NCBI GenBank assembly: GCA_026686845.1
Contig: JAIVEN010000010.1
Span: forward strand, 33,392,001-33,456,000
Direction: 5' to 3'
Length of the DNA: 64,000 nt
Source of the DNA: Adenanthera pavonina
Lineage: Eukaryota > Streptophyta > Magnoliopsida > Fabales > Fabaceae
The position numbers and the translations under genes were made by a program. The notes under the pieces are model-generated. The model was not told the DNA's origin, searched no databases, and saw only the letters and a program-made list of their open reading frames with translations. Positions within the stretch are counted from its first letter, which is position 1; each line of letters begins with the position of its first letter. This document shows, in pieces, positions 11,791-24,470 of the stretch.

Positions 11791-14700
11791 CCCTCCTTCT
11801 CGATGATGCTTTATCCTAGCCGCTCGTTCTCGAATCTACATCAATCATTCTTATCCTAATTATTATTTCCACTTGAGAAAACTTTACAATTCTCTACATT
11901 ATTCTTTCACTGCCCTCTCCTCTATCAAATGTTCCTCAAATTAGAGATATTTCAGATTTAATAATTTATAAAAGTATTATTAGAACATGATATTTCAAAA
12001 TTTTAAAAAATAAATCCAGGGAAAAATTTTAAAAAGCCTGAATAAATTATTCAGATTGTTAAAATTTAATTATTCTCAACTAGAAACCACCCCAACAAAA
12101 ATATAGGGAAATTCATATTTTCTAAAAAAATTATTAATTGAACGTACAATGATGTAATAACAATTGTTATTTTATTTTTATTCAAAATTTAAAATGGAAG
12201 TAAGAAAATTTGAATAAAACATGAAAACTTTGTAAAGACTTTTTAATCAAATTATGTGAATAAACATAGATACTTAAAATTAATTAATATTGATTATATC
12301 AACAATTATTTACTGTAGCATTTCTAAAATATTCTTAAAAAAATTATTAACCCTTATCTCACATTAATACTTAAAAAAAAGATAAAATTAAAACTATTAA
12401 GGTCATTTGTGAAAATCACATATTAATATTTACTAAATTTAAAAAAAATGATAATATTAATAACCATAAAAAATGGAAGGAGTATAATATATTAATTATC
12501 CAAACTTTTTATTATTTATTAAAAAAAAAAAAGAGTAAAGAGAAACGGGCCGCTATCTCCTTGCTGGGCTGAGACAGTTGCGTCGCGTGTCATCTCAAAC
12601 TTCCTGAATATTCTGATCGGTGGACACCTTGCTTTCCCTATGGGTTCATATATTTGTCACCGTTTTGAACATTTATTTCTTAATTTAAAAAAAAACATTG
12701 ATAGATATCACATTGAGTTGTTAAACGAATAAATCAATACTCCCTTGTGTTGTTATTATAAGGATTTTTTAACAACTTTACACATTTTAAAATTAAAAAA
12801 TTTAACTAAAATTAGTTAAAGTTCTTAAATGTATTAAAAATCTAAACAAATTTTTAAAATTACCCGTAATTTACTCATAAGAGCTGACATTGAATGTTAC
12901 TAATTAAATGAATATTAAATAAAAAATATTTAGGAAATAAATTGATACTTGAGACAATTTCAAAGGATATTATAATAAAGACCAATAAAATCTTATAGAG
13001 AAGTTCTTATAAATAGGATGAGAAGAAAATTAGTACAAAGTACCCTCTGTATAAAAATCAGGATCACTACTGCAAGCTTTCTTTTTTCCTTTTACACAGA
13101 ATACTACAACTTAGTCTCTTCTGATTTTGTTTGGTCGGACAGAATGGTACTGTGAGAAATGGAATAAAGATAAGGATTGGAGGTTCCTATATTCGGCTGG
13201 ATGAAACGGGCTCTAATCACATTCCAATGGTAATCTTCATTCAAGGAGCTGTGGGAATAGCTAATCCAGTGGAAGATGGGAGGAATTGTTGGATGGAATG
13301 GGCTCTAATCCCATTCCAGTGGTAGCTGTGGGAATAGCTAATCCTGCAAAAGATGGGAGGAATGGATGGGAACCTTCGGAATAATAAGTGAAATGTTCAT
13401 AATAGTCTCACAACTTCTGAAAAATTACTCCAGTCCATCCGTAGCCCATCTCACATCTCATACTTACAACCTCAATAGATTGAAGAGAACTTGCACCACC
13501 AAGCCATTGCTGCATCTCCATTAGTACTATGCAATATTATATGTACATTTTATACAATATAACATTATGTTATTTATAAAATATAGCTTTTTAAAAAAAT
13601 TAGTGACATCGTGATTAAATATTTTACTTTTTTATTAAATAGATTAAAAATTTTTAATGACTAAAAAATTTAAAATAAATATCTTAATATATTTTTTATA
13701 TTAGGGACATTATTATCTAATCAAAACATAAATGTCTATCTTTTTTTTCATGACAAACCAAATATCTTATATCCTTTCATTAATCTTCATTCATATTCCC
13801 ATTCTCATTATTATCATTCCTACAAAATAATTCCTTTTTGTTTTGGGCCAAAGCTACAAAACAATTCCAAATGCAACATCTATGCAAACACGAAATTCAA
13901 GATATATTATCCATTGATCTATAGAGATTGAATCAATACAGGAGATAGATCTGGGCTTGTTTTGTTTTGCGTTTGTGAAGCCCTAAACCATGGTTTGAGC
14001 TCTCAAATTGCTTTTCTCCCATTGAGCATGATGTTTGGCTACTCTCCAGTGCTTCGTTTGCTGAATCGACTGTGGCACTAAAATTGTTTTTAACCCTATC
14101 TTTTGCCTCGCCATTTGCTGTGATCAATTACAGCCGTTAAAGCATTAATGACAGGCATTAAATGACAAGGACAACCTCGGATAAATTAAGCTTGATATAG
14201 TAATAACTTTATAATATTGAAGAATTTATATATTTTTTAATTTATATAAGAGGGAGGGGTTTGTTAAATACTGAGATGGTGCAATCCTTCCAGCTGTAAT
14301 TAATAAGGTAATTCTATTTAAAATACTAAAAATATTCAAATATAATTTATTTTCCACTTAAACTTACCAACACTAACTTCGTTCAATTCACTCTAACTTT
14401 TTCAACGAGTCAAATTTGTGTCTATCAAATATTTACAACATTGACTCTTGATCTGAGTTTATCATATCGCTGGTATTGTTTATTATTGTAGGATAATTCT
14501 ATTTAAAACTCATTAAAGATAATCTTCTCCATCTATAAGTTAAAATGATAATACTTTTTCTTTTATAATTAATAATGCAATCAACTAAATGACTACAATA
14601 ACACCCACGCTAAAATCACTGAACCAAGTAAAGATGAAAGAGGTAAATTAAGACATGTTCCGTTTATAACCGAATCCATAATTTCTAACTATTATTATTT

Positions 14701-14889
14701 TATTTTTTATCCTAATAAATTTATAATAAACTTTTATCCAAATTTTATATAAATTGTAATTATTCTAACAAATTTTTTTAAAAACAAATATCCAAACAGA
14801 CACTTGAGCGTTAACATTCAAGGATGCACCTTGATACTCATTTGCGGGCAACCTTAAAAGACCGTTTCCTCCGATAAAGTCAGAATCAA
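11791..14889. other. Intergenic spacer between metallothionein and FKBP genes
   Basis: No supported gene. 12,546-12,665 is a locally GC-richer patch without a usable frame. 12,737 to about 13,036 begins TACTCCCTTG and ends with a loosely complementary sequence, so it may be a Stowaway-like MITE. 13,130-13,380 contains short internal duplications (listed separately). 13,933-14,127 holds a 64-codon minus-strand frame with no recognisable family. The last part, near 14,900-15,083, is probably the 3' UTR of the FKBP gene. Confidence 0.5.
13247..13363. repeat. Short internal direct repeats
   Basis: About 39 bases beginning AGCTGTGGGAATAGCTAATCC recur with a 77-base offset (13,247 and 13,324). A preceding GGGCTCTAATC-CATTCCA block is also repeated nearby (about 13,208 and 13,301). 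This may be the inside of a decayed MITE. Confidence 0.6.
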
Positions 14890-15083
14890 TAAAAATAATT
14901 AGCATCCAAAGTTTCACCATTCATAAACAGTAAAACAATCATAACAATTATAATTGTTTCGAGGCCAGAAAACCATCCTAATTTATCAATGTCCGCAGAA
15001 GAGACATCAAAAAGAAAGCAGACCCCAGAAACATAAGACAGCTCCTACTTGCAGTATTATGTATCATATGTTTCCCTGAAGTT

Positions 15084-18000
15084 CTATGCTTTGTTGTCAA
15101 TGCTCATAGGTTCCGCATCCTCGTTCGCTGTTTTCTGCATTTTCTGTGTATTCATCATATTAGACATAGCGAACCAGTAAAAATAAACCACATACTCAGA
15201 TCAAAGCCAAGAGGAACATAAATTTCACTACTAAAATGTTGCACGTATAACTCACATATCCTGCATTGTGAACTTAAGACCAGGACACTCGAAATGAAAT
15301 GGACTACAGTGTAACCGAGAAATTTGACACTAATTAATTCTCTGTGACAGCGTGTTCCCCTGAATTACGATTTGATCTTTCAATTATCACGGATATTCTA
15401 AACTTAACAGCTTCAAGAAACTATTAGTTTCGGTAAAGTAATAACTTCTGACAGGAGATAACTTTTCTCCTTGATAAAAATTTGATAATGCCTCATGTCC
15501 TATATGTCATTTTCGTTTTAACTGTAAAACAATAAAAAAGTGTCATTTTCCTTTTAAAAAAAAAAAAAAAGGGTTTTCTCCTAACTCCAGACACAGCCGA
15601 AGGGCACATACCAACCAAAATATCAAATTGAGAAGCGAAAGATCTAGTGGTACTTACATTGTTGTCATTTGACTCTAGCTTATTCATCTTGGCAAACATA
15701 TTTCCATAAAATTTAGCCTCCCTTCTGTTGTGCTCCTTCACCTTTTCCTTCAATGTCTTGTACTCCAGCTTCACATCCCTGGTTTATACCAACAACATTA
15801 CGTCAGTATCTTACAAACAACTGCATGCTCCTCCAAAGTAGAACAGTCAAACTAATTTTGAGAATGAAAGCAATTGTGCCAGAATACATACCTGTTGTCA
15901 GGGTCAATCTCAAGAGCTTTCTTAATGTCCAATTCAGCCAAATCCAAGTCAGCCAGCTCGATATAGGCTTGGGCCCTTCTATAAAGTGCTTTTACGTTTG
16001 CACTTTCAAGGTCCAGAACCTGCTCGACCACATTCAAATATTGTAATTCAGGAAATTATGGAAATTAAAAATTAAATGGTTTGATAGAACAAAACAAAAC
16101 TGCAGAGATACCTTGGTACACAACCTCTCGGCTTCTTTATAATTTTTCAACTTCAACTTGCAAGCCGCATTGTTCAGATTGCAAGCAACCTTCAGTGCCT
16201 TCGCCTGCTTCTTTTCCTCTTCACTAAAGGAGGAATCATACTCTATGTACTTCACAGCCTGCAATAAGGTTCCAGTAACATAAATGGCTCAGAAGTTTAC
16301 AAGATGCATTAAGATGGAAGCCAAAGGAAATAAGAATGCTCTATTAAATTACCTTCTCATATCTTTTAGAAGCTTTAGCATATTTTCCACTCTTAAACAA
16401 CGCATTTCCTTCTTCTTTCTTCTTACCAGCACCTTCAATCTTCTCCTGAGTGTTCATATCCCAGGACTCTTTCTCCTGAAGATAAAATGGTAACCAACAA
16501 TAGACATAACTTCGAGATGTCATTCATTTTTAAGAAAAACAAATTATTAGCATTTTCCGTTGTTGAAGATTTTTTTTAGCTATAGGCAGCAGAATATTAT
16601 CCTAAGACTGTGTTCCCCCACGTATAGAAGCTTATATTAATGACAATTTCCTTGCTTAGCTAAGAGAATGAAGTAAAGGTATCTAAGTCCCCTGCATATG
16701 TCAAGTAATATTACGGTGCACATTCTGAGAAGGATAAGAAGAAAATAAATGAGCAAAAAAGAGAGGATTGAAGAAGAAGAGGGGGGGGGGGGGGGAACGC
16801 AGACTCTACATAATTTCAGCCTATTATGACCATATTATTGTAGAAGATCACAATTCGAAAGAAGGTGCCTCATAACTGTAATTAATTGCATAGGCTGGGC
16901 TTGGTAACAGATATCTTATTTTTTAATGTGTCGAATTTAGTGAATGATTGATGCCTTAAGATGCCAACTAAGGGTTAATTAACCTTCCTATTTTCGTCTA
17001 GCCAATAGAACTGAGCCATTACCTATCAAAAATGACTTCCACAAGTAACAATTTAGAAAGTACTAAGATTGATAGACAGCTTACCTTAACAAATGACACT
17101 AGCTCAACTTCATAATAGACAGTTGAGTTGGAAGGAACGACTGCCAATTCCTGCTTGGACTCAGATGGCCCAAAGGCATACTCTGGCGCCACAGTCAACA
17201 ATGCCACTTCACCCTTTTTCATAGTCATCACTGCTCTATCAAGCCCATCAATAACTTGCTCTGTTCACCACATCAAACATTTCACTTTAGCCGCACAATA
17301 AATTATCAAAGTAAAGTAAAATGGAACAGAACACTTGGATATTTCAGTAACCTTCATCTGTTTTGAATTCAAACAGCTCTTCATTTTCATCATGACCTTT
17401 CTTCAAGAAGACAGTGCCATCTTGCAGTTTACCAATCAATTTCACTGGGCACACCCAAAATGGTCAAAACTGTCAGGAACTATGCAATAGAGAAAGCAAA
17501 AACAAAAATATAACAGAATGTTCACTAACATTTCACAACAGCTCCCTCATTGGGACGTTCATATCCTTCCCCTTCCGTAAGGATTTTCTTAATGACCTTC
17601 TTATCATCAGTTACTTCTGATACAGTCTTCCAAGATACCAATTCAAGAGTAATCTGCAGGGATGTATTTGGCGGAACTGCACCTTCATCACCATGTGCTG
17701 CCTTCCCCTTCTCACCAAAGCCATCTACAGCAAAATGAGATGAATGAATAAAATTGAAATTTATTTTTAAAAGGAAATAAAAGAATATCAAAGCATTAGA
17801 CAGATGGCCAATGCATTCTGTAGACAACTTACATTGCGGCTTCACTGTTAAAAGCACTTTCTCTCCCTTCTTCATGGTTTTCACAGCTATTGTCAACGCA
17901 GGACAAAAATAACCTGTTGCAGAATAAACACTAACATCAGATTATGACCACAAGAAAATCTATGAGGGAACACATCAGCAAAAATGTTAAATGCTGACCC

Positions 18001-19820
18001 TCTTTCACTGTGAACTCCACTCCATCAGATTTTGATACTAGCGTTCCATCTTCAAGGCTAGCTTCATATTTAACTGCATCATTCATGGGCAAAGTGCACA
18101 GTCAAAAATCAGAAGTCAATATGTACAACAAATAAAACTCAAAAGCTAAAGATATACGAACCTAAAACTTCATCAGGATCTTTGGGGTTCTCCCATTTCT
18201 CTCCTTCAGTAAGTATTTTCTTTAATATGCCACCATCTTTGCAAATGTCCTTCACACTCGTCCAAGACAGAAGCTCAACATCAAATTGAAGAGTAGCATT
18301 AGGAGGAATTGTTGGAGGAGAACCAGATTCCCCATATGCTAACTCAGGAGGGATGGTGAAAATGGCATTTTCACCTTTCTTCATGGTTTTAATACCCTGA
18401 TCCCATCCTTTAATTACTCGCCCTGCAGTTCCAAAATGTCAATGAAAAAACCATTTCAGAGATGACTGAAAAAATTGCTAATACGTGTTTCATACATCTA
18501 GTTAACTTAAATTGATAATCATTCATGTGAACCAAACACCTGATGGTTGTTTAGGAATTTCGACATGTGACATGTCAAAATGGTACAGTAGGGGAACGTG
18601 CACAAGATACAAGTCCCTCAAAGAAAAAAGTGTAACAGAACTCCTTGAATAACTATCAGTATTTGGCGTATCTCAGTGTATGAGTAAGAATCAAACTATA
18701 GCGTTAATAATACAATGCACTTGTAACGTGAATGACAAAAAATACAAAACTCTATTCTATCATCAATGAACTAAATATTATCATAACCTGACTGATAAGT
18801 TTTCTTTGATCTTGTAACAGTATGGAATTCAGACACAGGAATTCTTAAGGGAAAGCACAAATATAATTAAAAGAATACGCAAATGGATTAATGTACGTAA
18901 CACTTATCCACTGTTACGTACATATAAAATCCTTAAGAAACAGACCCGGACTCTTCTCGAACATAGTTCTACCACGAAAAACTAAAAAGAAAAAAAAAAA
19001 AATTTCACCATTTCTATAACAATTCATCAATCTTGATTACACGCAGAAAAAGCTAAATATAAACTTACTGCAAAAAGAAGAGGTATGTATATGTTCGGAT
19101 AAACTTACCTCTACACACAGTTCCTCACCAATTCAACAACTTCAACAAAATTTCAGATTTATGAAACTCTTCCACTATTTCGCATTTAATAGGAAAAAAT
19201 AGCTATAAAGTTTACGAAAACATTTCCTATTCCCAAAAGCAACTCAATATATACAAAGGATATACAACATCACATTTACTTTTAATCTACAAAATATAAA
19301 ATGAGGACTCAATTGCATAGTCACGACGAATTCAACTCCATACAATAAACTAAACCATATTATAATTGCTGATCACTTAGAATTCACCAGCCTCAAATTC
19401 ACCCCATCACAGATCCTACAATTTTCTCTATGATTATTTGAGAAGTAAATGCAGCGCTCACCTAGTCCGAGTGTAAACTTGAACGGGGTTCCCCCGTCGC
19501 GGCTCGAATCAAACTTGGTCCCATCAAGCAGCGTTCCCGTGTAATGAACTATCCATTAAAAACAAAACGATGAAAAAGCACAATCCAAGAATGCGCGTAA
19601 CCAAGCACATCATTTCTACAAAAGAAATGAAATGAATACCTTCAACTTCATCGCCCACTTCAGGTGTGTCCCAGCCTTCACCTTCCTTGACGAGCTTCTT
19701 CTTCAAGCCCTGCTTGCCGATCTCCTTCTCCTCTCCAACCTTGAGAATGGGGCCTTCATCGGCGAGATCTAAGTCCTCGTTCATCTCCTCCGCCGGCGGT
19801 ATATCGAAATCCTCATCCAT
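15084..19820 (-). CDS. FKBP62/FKBP65 (ROF)-type peptidyl-prolyl isomerase, 13 exons
   Basis: This is a multidomain FKBP immunophilin of 572 residues, close to Arabidopsis ROF1/ROF2 in length and layout. Exons on the minus strand are 19,820-19,640, 19,548-19,462, 18,422-18,162, 18,073-17,999, 17,913-17,833, 17,724-17,530, 17,444-17,352, 17,260-17,085, 16,475-16,353, 16,258-16,112, 16,019-15,892, 15,778-15,658 and 15,134-15,084. All introns are GT-AG and the sum is 1,719 bases, 573 codons with the stop. An acidic N-terminus is followed by FKBP domains at about 57-150, 172-265 and 289-380. The first keeps VIKGWD and LAYGE, suggesting an active proline isomerase. A TPR region (about 398-520) and a basic tail follow. 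Family knowledge: the TPR binds HSP90 and the protein acts in heat acclimation in cytosol and nucleus. A heat-shock-element-like motif lies upstream. The last acceptor has an in-frame alternative at 15,143 that would add three residues. Confidence 0.95.
16781..16795. repeat. G15 homopolymer inside FKBP intron 8
   Basis: Fifteen consecutive G residues lie on the plus strand, so the transcribed pre-mRNA carries C15. The tract lies inside the 609-base intron between exons 8 and 9, away from both splice sites. It is unusual in such AT-rich sequence and is a likely site of length error or polymorphism. Confidence 0.9.
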
Positions 19821-19974
19821 TAGTGGCGCGAGAATTTAGGAACACAGAGAAGAGAGAAATGAAGGAACGAGGGTATGAGAAGAAACAGTAGCTCAGAACA
19901 AAACCTAAGACCTTTAACAATAAAAACGAAGGAAGAGGCTTTTTAAACAGAGTGAAGGAGGAGACTGAAGGGGG

Positions 19975-19987
19975 TTCTAGAGAATTC
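19975..19987. promoter_or_regulatory. Heat-shock-element-like motif upstream of the FKBP gene
   Basis: The plus strand reads TTCTAGAGAATTC: the alternating TTC-nn-GAA-nn-TTC pattern of a three-unit heat shock element, with one mismatch in the middle unit. It lies about 155 bases upstream of the FKBP start codon. ROF2 is known to be heat-induced, so the position is sensible, but function here is inference. Confidence 0.45.
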
Positions 19988-19998
19988 TACCAGGTAGG

Positions 19999-21515
19999 GT
20001 TTAGACCCGAGATGTCAGCACTGGTGATGAGGATGAAGGGTCAAGATTTCCAGAGATAGCAATTTTTTTATTTAGCTGTAGTATACTTTTTCTAGTATAT
20101 TTTTTTATCCTTGGGAAATTTTATTTTAATTTTTTAATTTTATTATCATTCTTATTAATTATTTAATTATTAGTATATAATTAAAAAAATAGTAATTTTT
20201 AATATTATTAAATAAATTAATAAAAAATAATAATTTATCTATTTAAAAATCACATTATTAATATTATTATGTATTAATTAATATAAAAATTATAATAAAA
20301 GAAATTTTAAGATTTAAATATTTATTATTTTAAAAATATGATAACTAAAGAAATTAAATATTATGAAATTAAAAGTTTTATTTTTATGTTTTAAATATTT
20401 ATTTTAAGATATTAAAATATTTTTATTATAAAAAATAAATATTTATTTTTTATATTTTATCTTTTTAAATTAAATTTTTTAACTTGTCAATTTATCCAAA
20501 ATAAATAAAAATTATTTATTTTAATATAATAATTTTACACATTTTATTACAATATTTTAAAAATAATTTATTATAAGATTATAATTTTTAATGTCTTAAA
20601 TTAATATATTTTAAATTTTTTTATTTTTCTAAGATACTAATTATTTATTTTGAGACTAAAAAATAATAATTATAATTATTATATTAATTAATGTATAATA
20701 ATAATAATTAAATGAATTTAAGTAAATTTTCTGTTAACATGTTTAACGGTATTAAATTTAAAAAAATTTTAACCACATCTTTAAAATTAAGTAATTATAA
20801 TAAAATTTTTAAAAATAAAAAAATTAAAATAAAATTTACACCTTTTTATTTTTATATTTTATGGTTGTAATGAGAGATGGAACCAGATTGTAACGAAGAC
20901 GGAGGAGGAATTGCGCGTGGTTGGGTTCATTTCGTTTTTGGTGGGGTAGGGACGTAGGGTCAAGTGTTGCCGTTTTTTTTCCAGGTATTCGATCTTGAAT
21001 TGTCTAAAAAATATTTTGTTTTCCTAACTTAATAACCTAATCAATTGTTGGCCAAAAAAAAAAAAACCTAATCAATTGCACTGAATTTTAATTTTGAATT
21101 CTTTCAAAGTAATTGATAGTCATTAATTATTTATTATTATATAAGATATTTTATATAATAAGTTTTTATTCAAAATATAAGATATTAGATTTTTTTTTAA
21201 TTTTACCCCTATCTTTAATTTTTTTCCACTTCTCATTTATAATCATGTAATGATAATAAAATGAAGTATTTAATAAGAATAAAATAGAAAATATTGATAA
21301 TTTTTTACATTAATTTAAGATAAAAAGATAATTTTCTTAATATACATATAATTGATATAATATGCTTTATAATATAGATAAAAAAAAGCATAACAATACA
21401 TCTAATCATTAATATAGTTACTTCTAAATACTTTTTAACTATAATTAGTGAAAAGTGTCCACTTTTTCTAAAGTTATCGCATCTCCTAATTTCTCAAGTA
21501 AATAAAAGCACATCG
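19999..21515. repeat. Duplicated segment upstream of the FKBP gene, copy 1 (interrupted)
   Basis: Two blocks, 19,999 to about 20,075 (includes GATGAGGATGAAGGGTCAAG) and about 20,846-21,515 (includes GGTTGGGTTCATTTC), recur joined together at 21,530-21,965. The two blocks are therefore one original segment split here by the AT-rich stretch 20,076-20,845. The proximal block reaches into the likely FKBP promoter. There is no coding sequence. Confidence 0.75.
20076..20845. mobile_element. AT-rich insertion with inverted ends inside the duplicated segment
   Basis: This stretch of about 770 bases is absent from the second copy of the segment, where the flanks join directly at about 21,604. The ends are partly inverted: AAATTTTATTTTAATTTTTT-like sequence starts near 20,116, and its complement lies near 20,790-20,838. 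This suggests a MITE-like insertion, but such low-complexity sequence can pair by chance. No coding content. Confidence 0.5.
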
Positions 21516-21529
21516 AAGAACTCTCTACG

Positions 21530-21965
21530 GTTCTGACCCGCGGAGTGAGCACTAGTGATGAGGATGAAGGGTCAAGAGGGTTCCAGAGATAGCAATTTTT
21601 TTACTTTTATATTTTACGGTTGCGGTGTAAGATAGACGGAGCAGGAATTGCGTGGTTGGGTTCATTTCATTTTGGTGGGGTAGGGTGAGGTGTTGCTATT
21701 TTTTTCCCAATATTGAATCCTGAATTATCTAAAAAATATTTTGTTTTCCTAACTTAATAACCTAATCAATTGCACTGAATTTTAATTTTGAATTCTTTTA
21801 AAGAAATTGGTAGTCATTAATTATTTATTATTTATAAATAATAATACATCTAATCATTAATATAGTTACTTCTAAATACTTTTTAATTATAATTAGTGAA
21901 AAGTATAAACTTTTTCAAAAGTTATCATGTGTCTTAATTTCTCAAGTAAATAAAAGCACATATAA
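21530..21965. repeat. Duplicated segment, copy 2 (uninterrupted)
   Basis: This repeats the two blocks at 19,999-20,075 and 20,846-21,515, including the GGTGGGGTAGGG words, the CTAATCAATTGCACTGAATTTTAATTTTGAATTC run, and the AAATAAAAGCACAT end. It lacks the AT-rich insertion and some internal bases. Confidence 0.75.
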
Positions 21966-22386
21966 AAAAATATATAATGCTACGTATATTTTGCAAGGCA
22001 GCCTATAATAAGTATTTCCTCCAATTTACAATATAAATTTTTTTCAAAAGTTTTGTTTTCAAAACATCAATTTCATTTGATAATTTCTAGATTATTAAAT
22101 TTTTTTCTGATTTTACCCTTATTTATTATTAAATGTAAAAGAGATAGCAAATTTTAAATATAATTTATTAAATATGGATACTATTTAAAAATAATATATT
22201 TTTAATAGATTTAATGAGTAAAAGTATATTTATTGATTCATGTATAATTAATCAAATAGAACTTATATTTTGAAATACAAAAAGTATCATCAAAATCATC
22301 TAAAAGTTGTACATTAGAAATAAGACACAATATTATATTCTATTACTTTTGGTTTAAAAAATTTTTTGACATTTGAGGATAAAGAA
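21966..22386. other. AT-rich spacer, nothing recognised
   Basis: There is no open frame of note, no repeat partner found in the window, and no gene signal on either strand. Confidence 0.5.
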
Positions 22387-24005
22387 TGAATAACTTCAAG
22401 ATAATTATTATTATTATTTATCTTTATTATTAGAATTTTAAATGAAATTATTTTATTAGGATATTTAGATTTAATTTAGTTTATTTTAAATTATTATATT
22501 TTAGATTTTATCTTTTGTTTATTCCTAAAATTTAGTGTATTTTTGTTTAATTTTTTGTTTAGATAATTCTTTTATACTAAGATTTGAACTATACAAATAA
22601 GAGTATCATCATTCAATTATATTCAGATTTTGATTATTGAATAAAGAATTTTTCAGTGATTTTTCTCTCTTTCTTATATTTTGCTACTTCTCTCTCCCAT
22701 TTTCTTTATATTTATCACTTGAATTCTTTATTTTCTCTCTTTTTCTTGTCTACTTTCTATTTCTCTACCCTATTGCTATCCTTACTCACTTTATTTGATA
22801 TCACAGCTCAATTTTCACCATACCCAAGAATTCTCAAATTACCCAACAAAGTCTTAAGGAAGCTAAAAGGTATAATAGAGAGTATGTGGATCAAGCGTTT
22901 GAATTTCTACGAATTGATGTGAAGTAATATAGAGAAGAAGCAACCCATAGGTTCGAATTTTTATGAATTGAGATGAAGTGAAATAGAGAAGAAACACATT
23001 GTAGATTCAAAAAGTTGGAAAAATTATTTAAGAAAATAATACATGAGTAACATTTGTAGGAAAATACTGAGCATCACGGAGATGAACAATCTCAAAATTT
23101 TCTAGGTTTTGATTATAAAAATAAAGTTTTTCAAAAAAAAGATAATAACCATGCCACTATAGTGATGCCTCCATTACCATAGAAAAAAGAAAGCCTAAAA
23201 AAGGAACTAGTGCAAAAACAATCTTCAACAATAAAAGTTGTGCCCATTAAGATTGTTGATACTTAGCTGCAATATGTTTCTGTTTCATCTGGTCTATCCA
23301 TTATGCCACGTGGTGCAAAGATTGTTGCTTTTAAAGAAAAGTGTAATATTCTATTACTTAAAAATTCCCTCCACCAATACTTATTCATTGGAAAGATTTT
23401 CCAAATCTAATTGTAGTGTGGGGTTTTAATAGGAAGTCTCTTTGTTTAAATTACATTCATTTTATTTACTAAAAAGGTTTCGCAGATCTAGATTCTATAG
23501 GAGTTCAGTTTTCTACTTATATAATTAACTTAACTCTTTGAAGAAGAGTTTTTTTAAACGGAAGAGAATGATAGATAATAGGTAATCTCGAGATAATTAT
23601 GATTATTTATCTTTATCATTAGAATTTTAAATGAAGTTATTTTATTAGAATATTTAGATTTAATTTAATTTATTTTAAATTTATTAAGTTTTAGATTTTA
23701 TCTTTTATTTATTTTTAGGATTTAATTTATCTTGTGTAAATTTAATTTAAATAATTCTCTTATCTTAGAAGTTTAGTAAAAGTAGGATTTGAACTCTATA
23801 AATAAGAACGCTGAGCCCCATTGCTCGGTTCTATTCAGATTTTAATTATTAACTTGAAATTTTTTCAGTGATTTCTCTCTCTTCCTTATATTCTTCTACT
23901 CCTCTCTCCTATTTTCCTTCTATCTTTCCTTGAGTTTTTCATTTTTTTCTCTCTTTTCTTTCTACTTTCTGTCTCTCTACCTTACCCCTCCCCTTACTCT
24001 CATCA
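22387..24005. mobile_element. Small non-autonomous LTR element (TRIM/LARD-like)
   Basis: Two direct repeats of about 400-435 bases, about 22,387-22,790 and 23,569-24,005, flank about 780 bases. Both start TGA-ATA/GATA-like and share the AATTTTAAATGAA-TTATTTTATTAG block, a CTATAAATA-like core and a long CT-rich end. The interior has no intact gag or pol. After the left repeat, TGATATCACAGCT weakly resembles a Met-tRNA primer site. A purine-rich GAAGAGAA precedes the right repeat. Exact ends are uncertain and no clear target duplication was found. Confidence 0.6.
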
Positions 24006-24470
24006 AGTTATATGTATAGTTTAAAATGTTATTAAATAATCTAGATGACAATAAAGTCTTATATTGTTATACTAAAATACTCTTATAATATATTTTATTA
24101 TATTATCATTGTTCTACCTTCTTAAATGTTTTTTCTCTCGTCATTAGTGTTTTTTTTTACATTGTTTGCCAATCATTGTTTTATGTCTATTTTTAAATCA
24201 TTTTTATTTGACTTATTATTATCAATGACAAGTAAAATTGTATAAAAAATCATTATCACTCATAGAAATTGTAAATTGATAGATTTTTTTGAAAAGTAGC
24301 CAAAACTCCAAAGCAACACATTTTCTAAAATAGAGGAGTATATAAATAATATTAGAGAGACATCCTATTCATGTCATGAATTCATTTTAAGTTTTCACAA
24401 AAATGAGATCCACTTTCTATAAATATGAAGAAGGTAATCACATTGTTTATAAAGACTTATTTTATGGTAC
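24006..24470. other. AT-rich spacer, nothing recognised
   Basis: No gene, RNA or repeat structure is evident. Confidence 0.5.
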
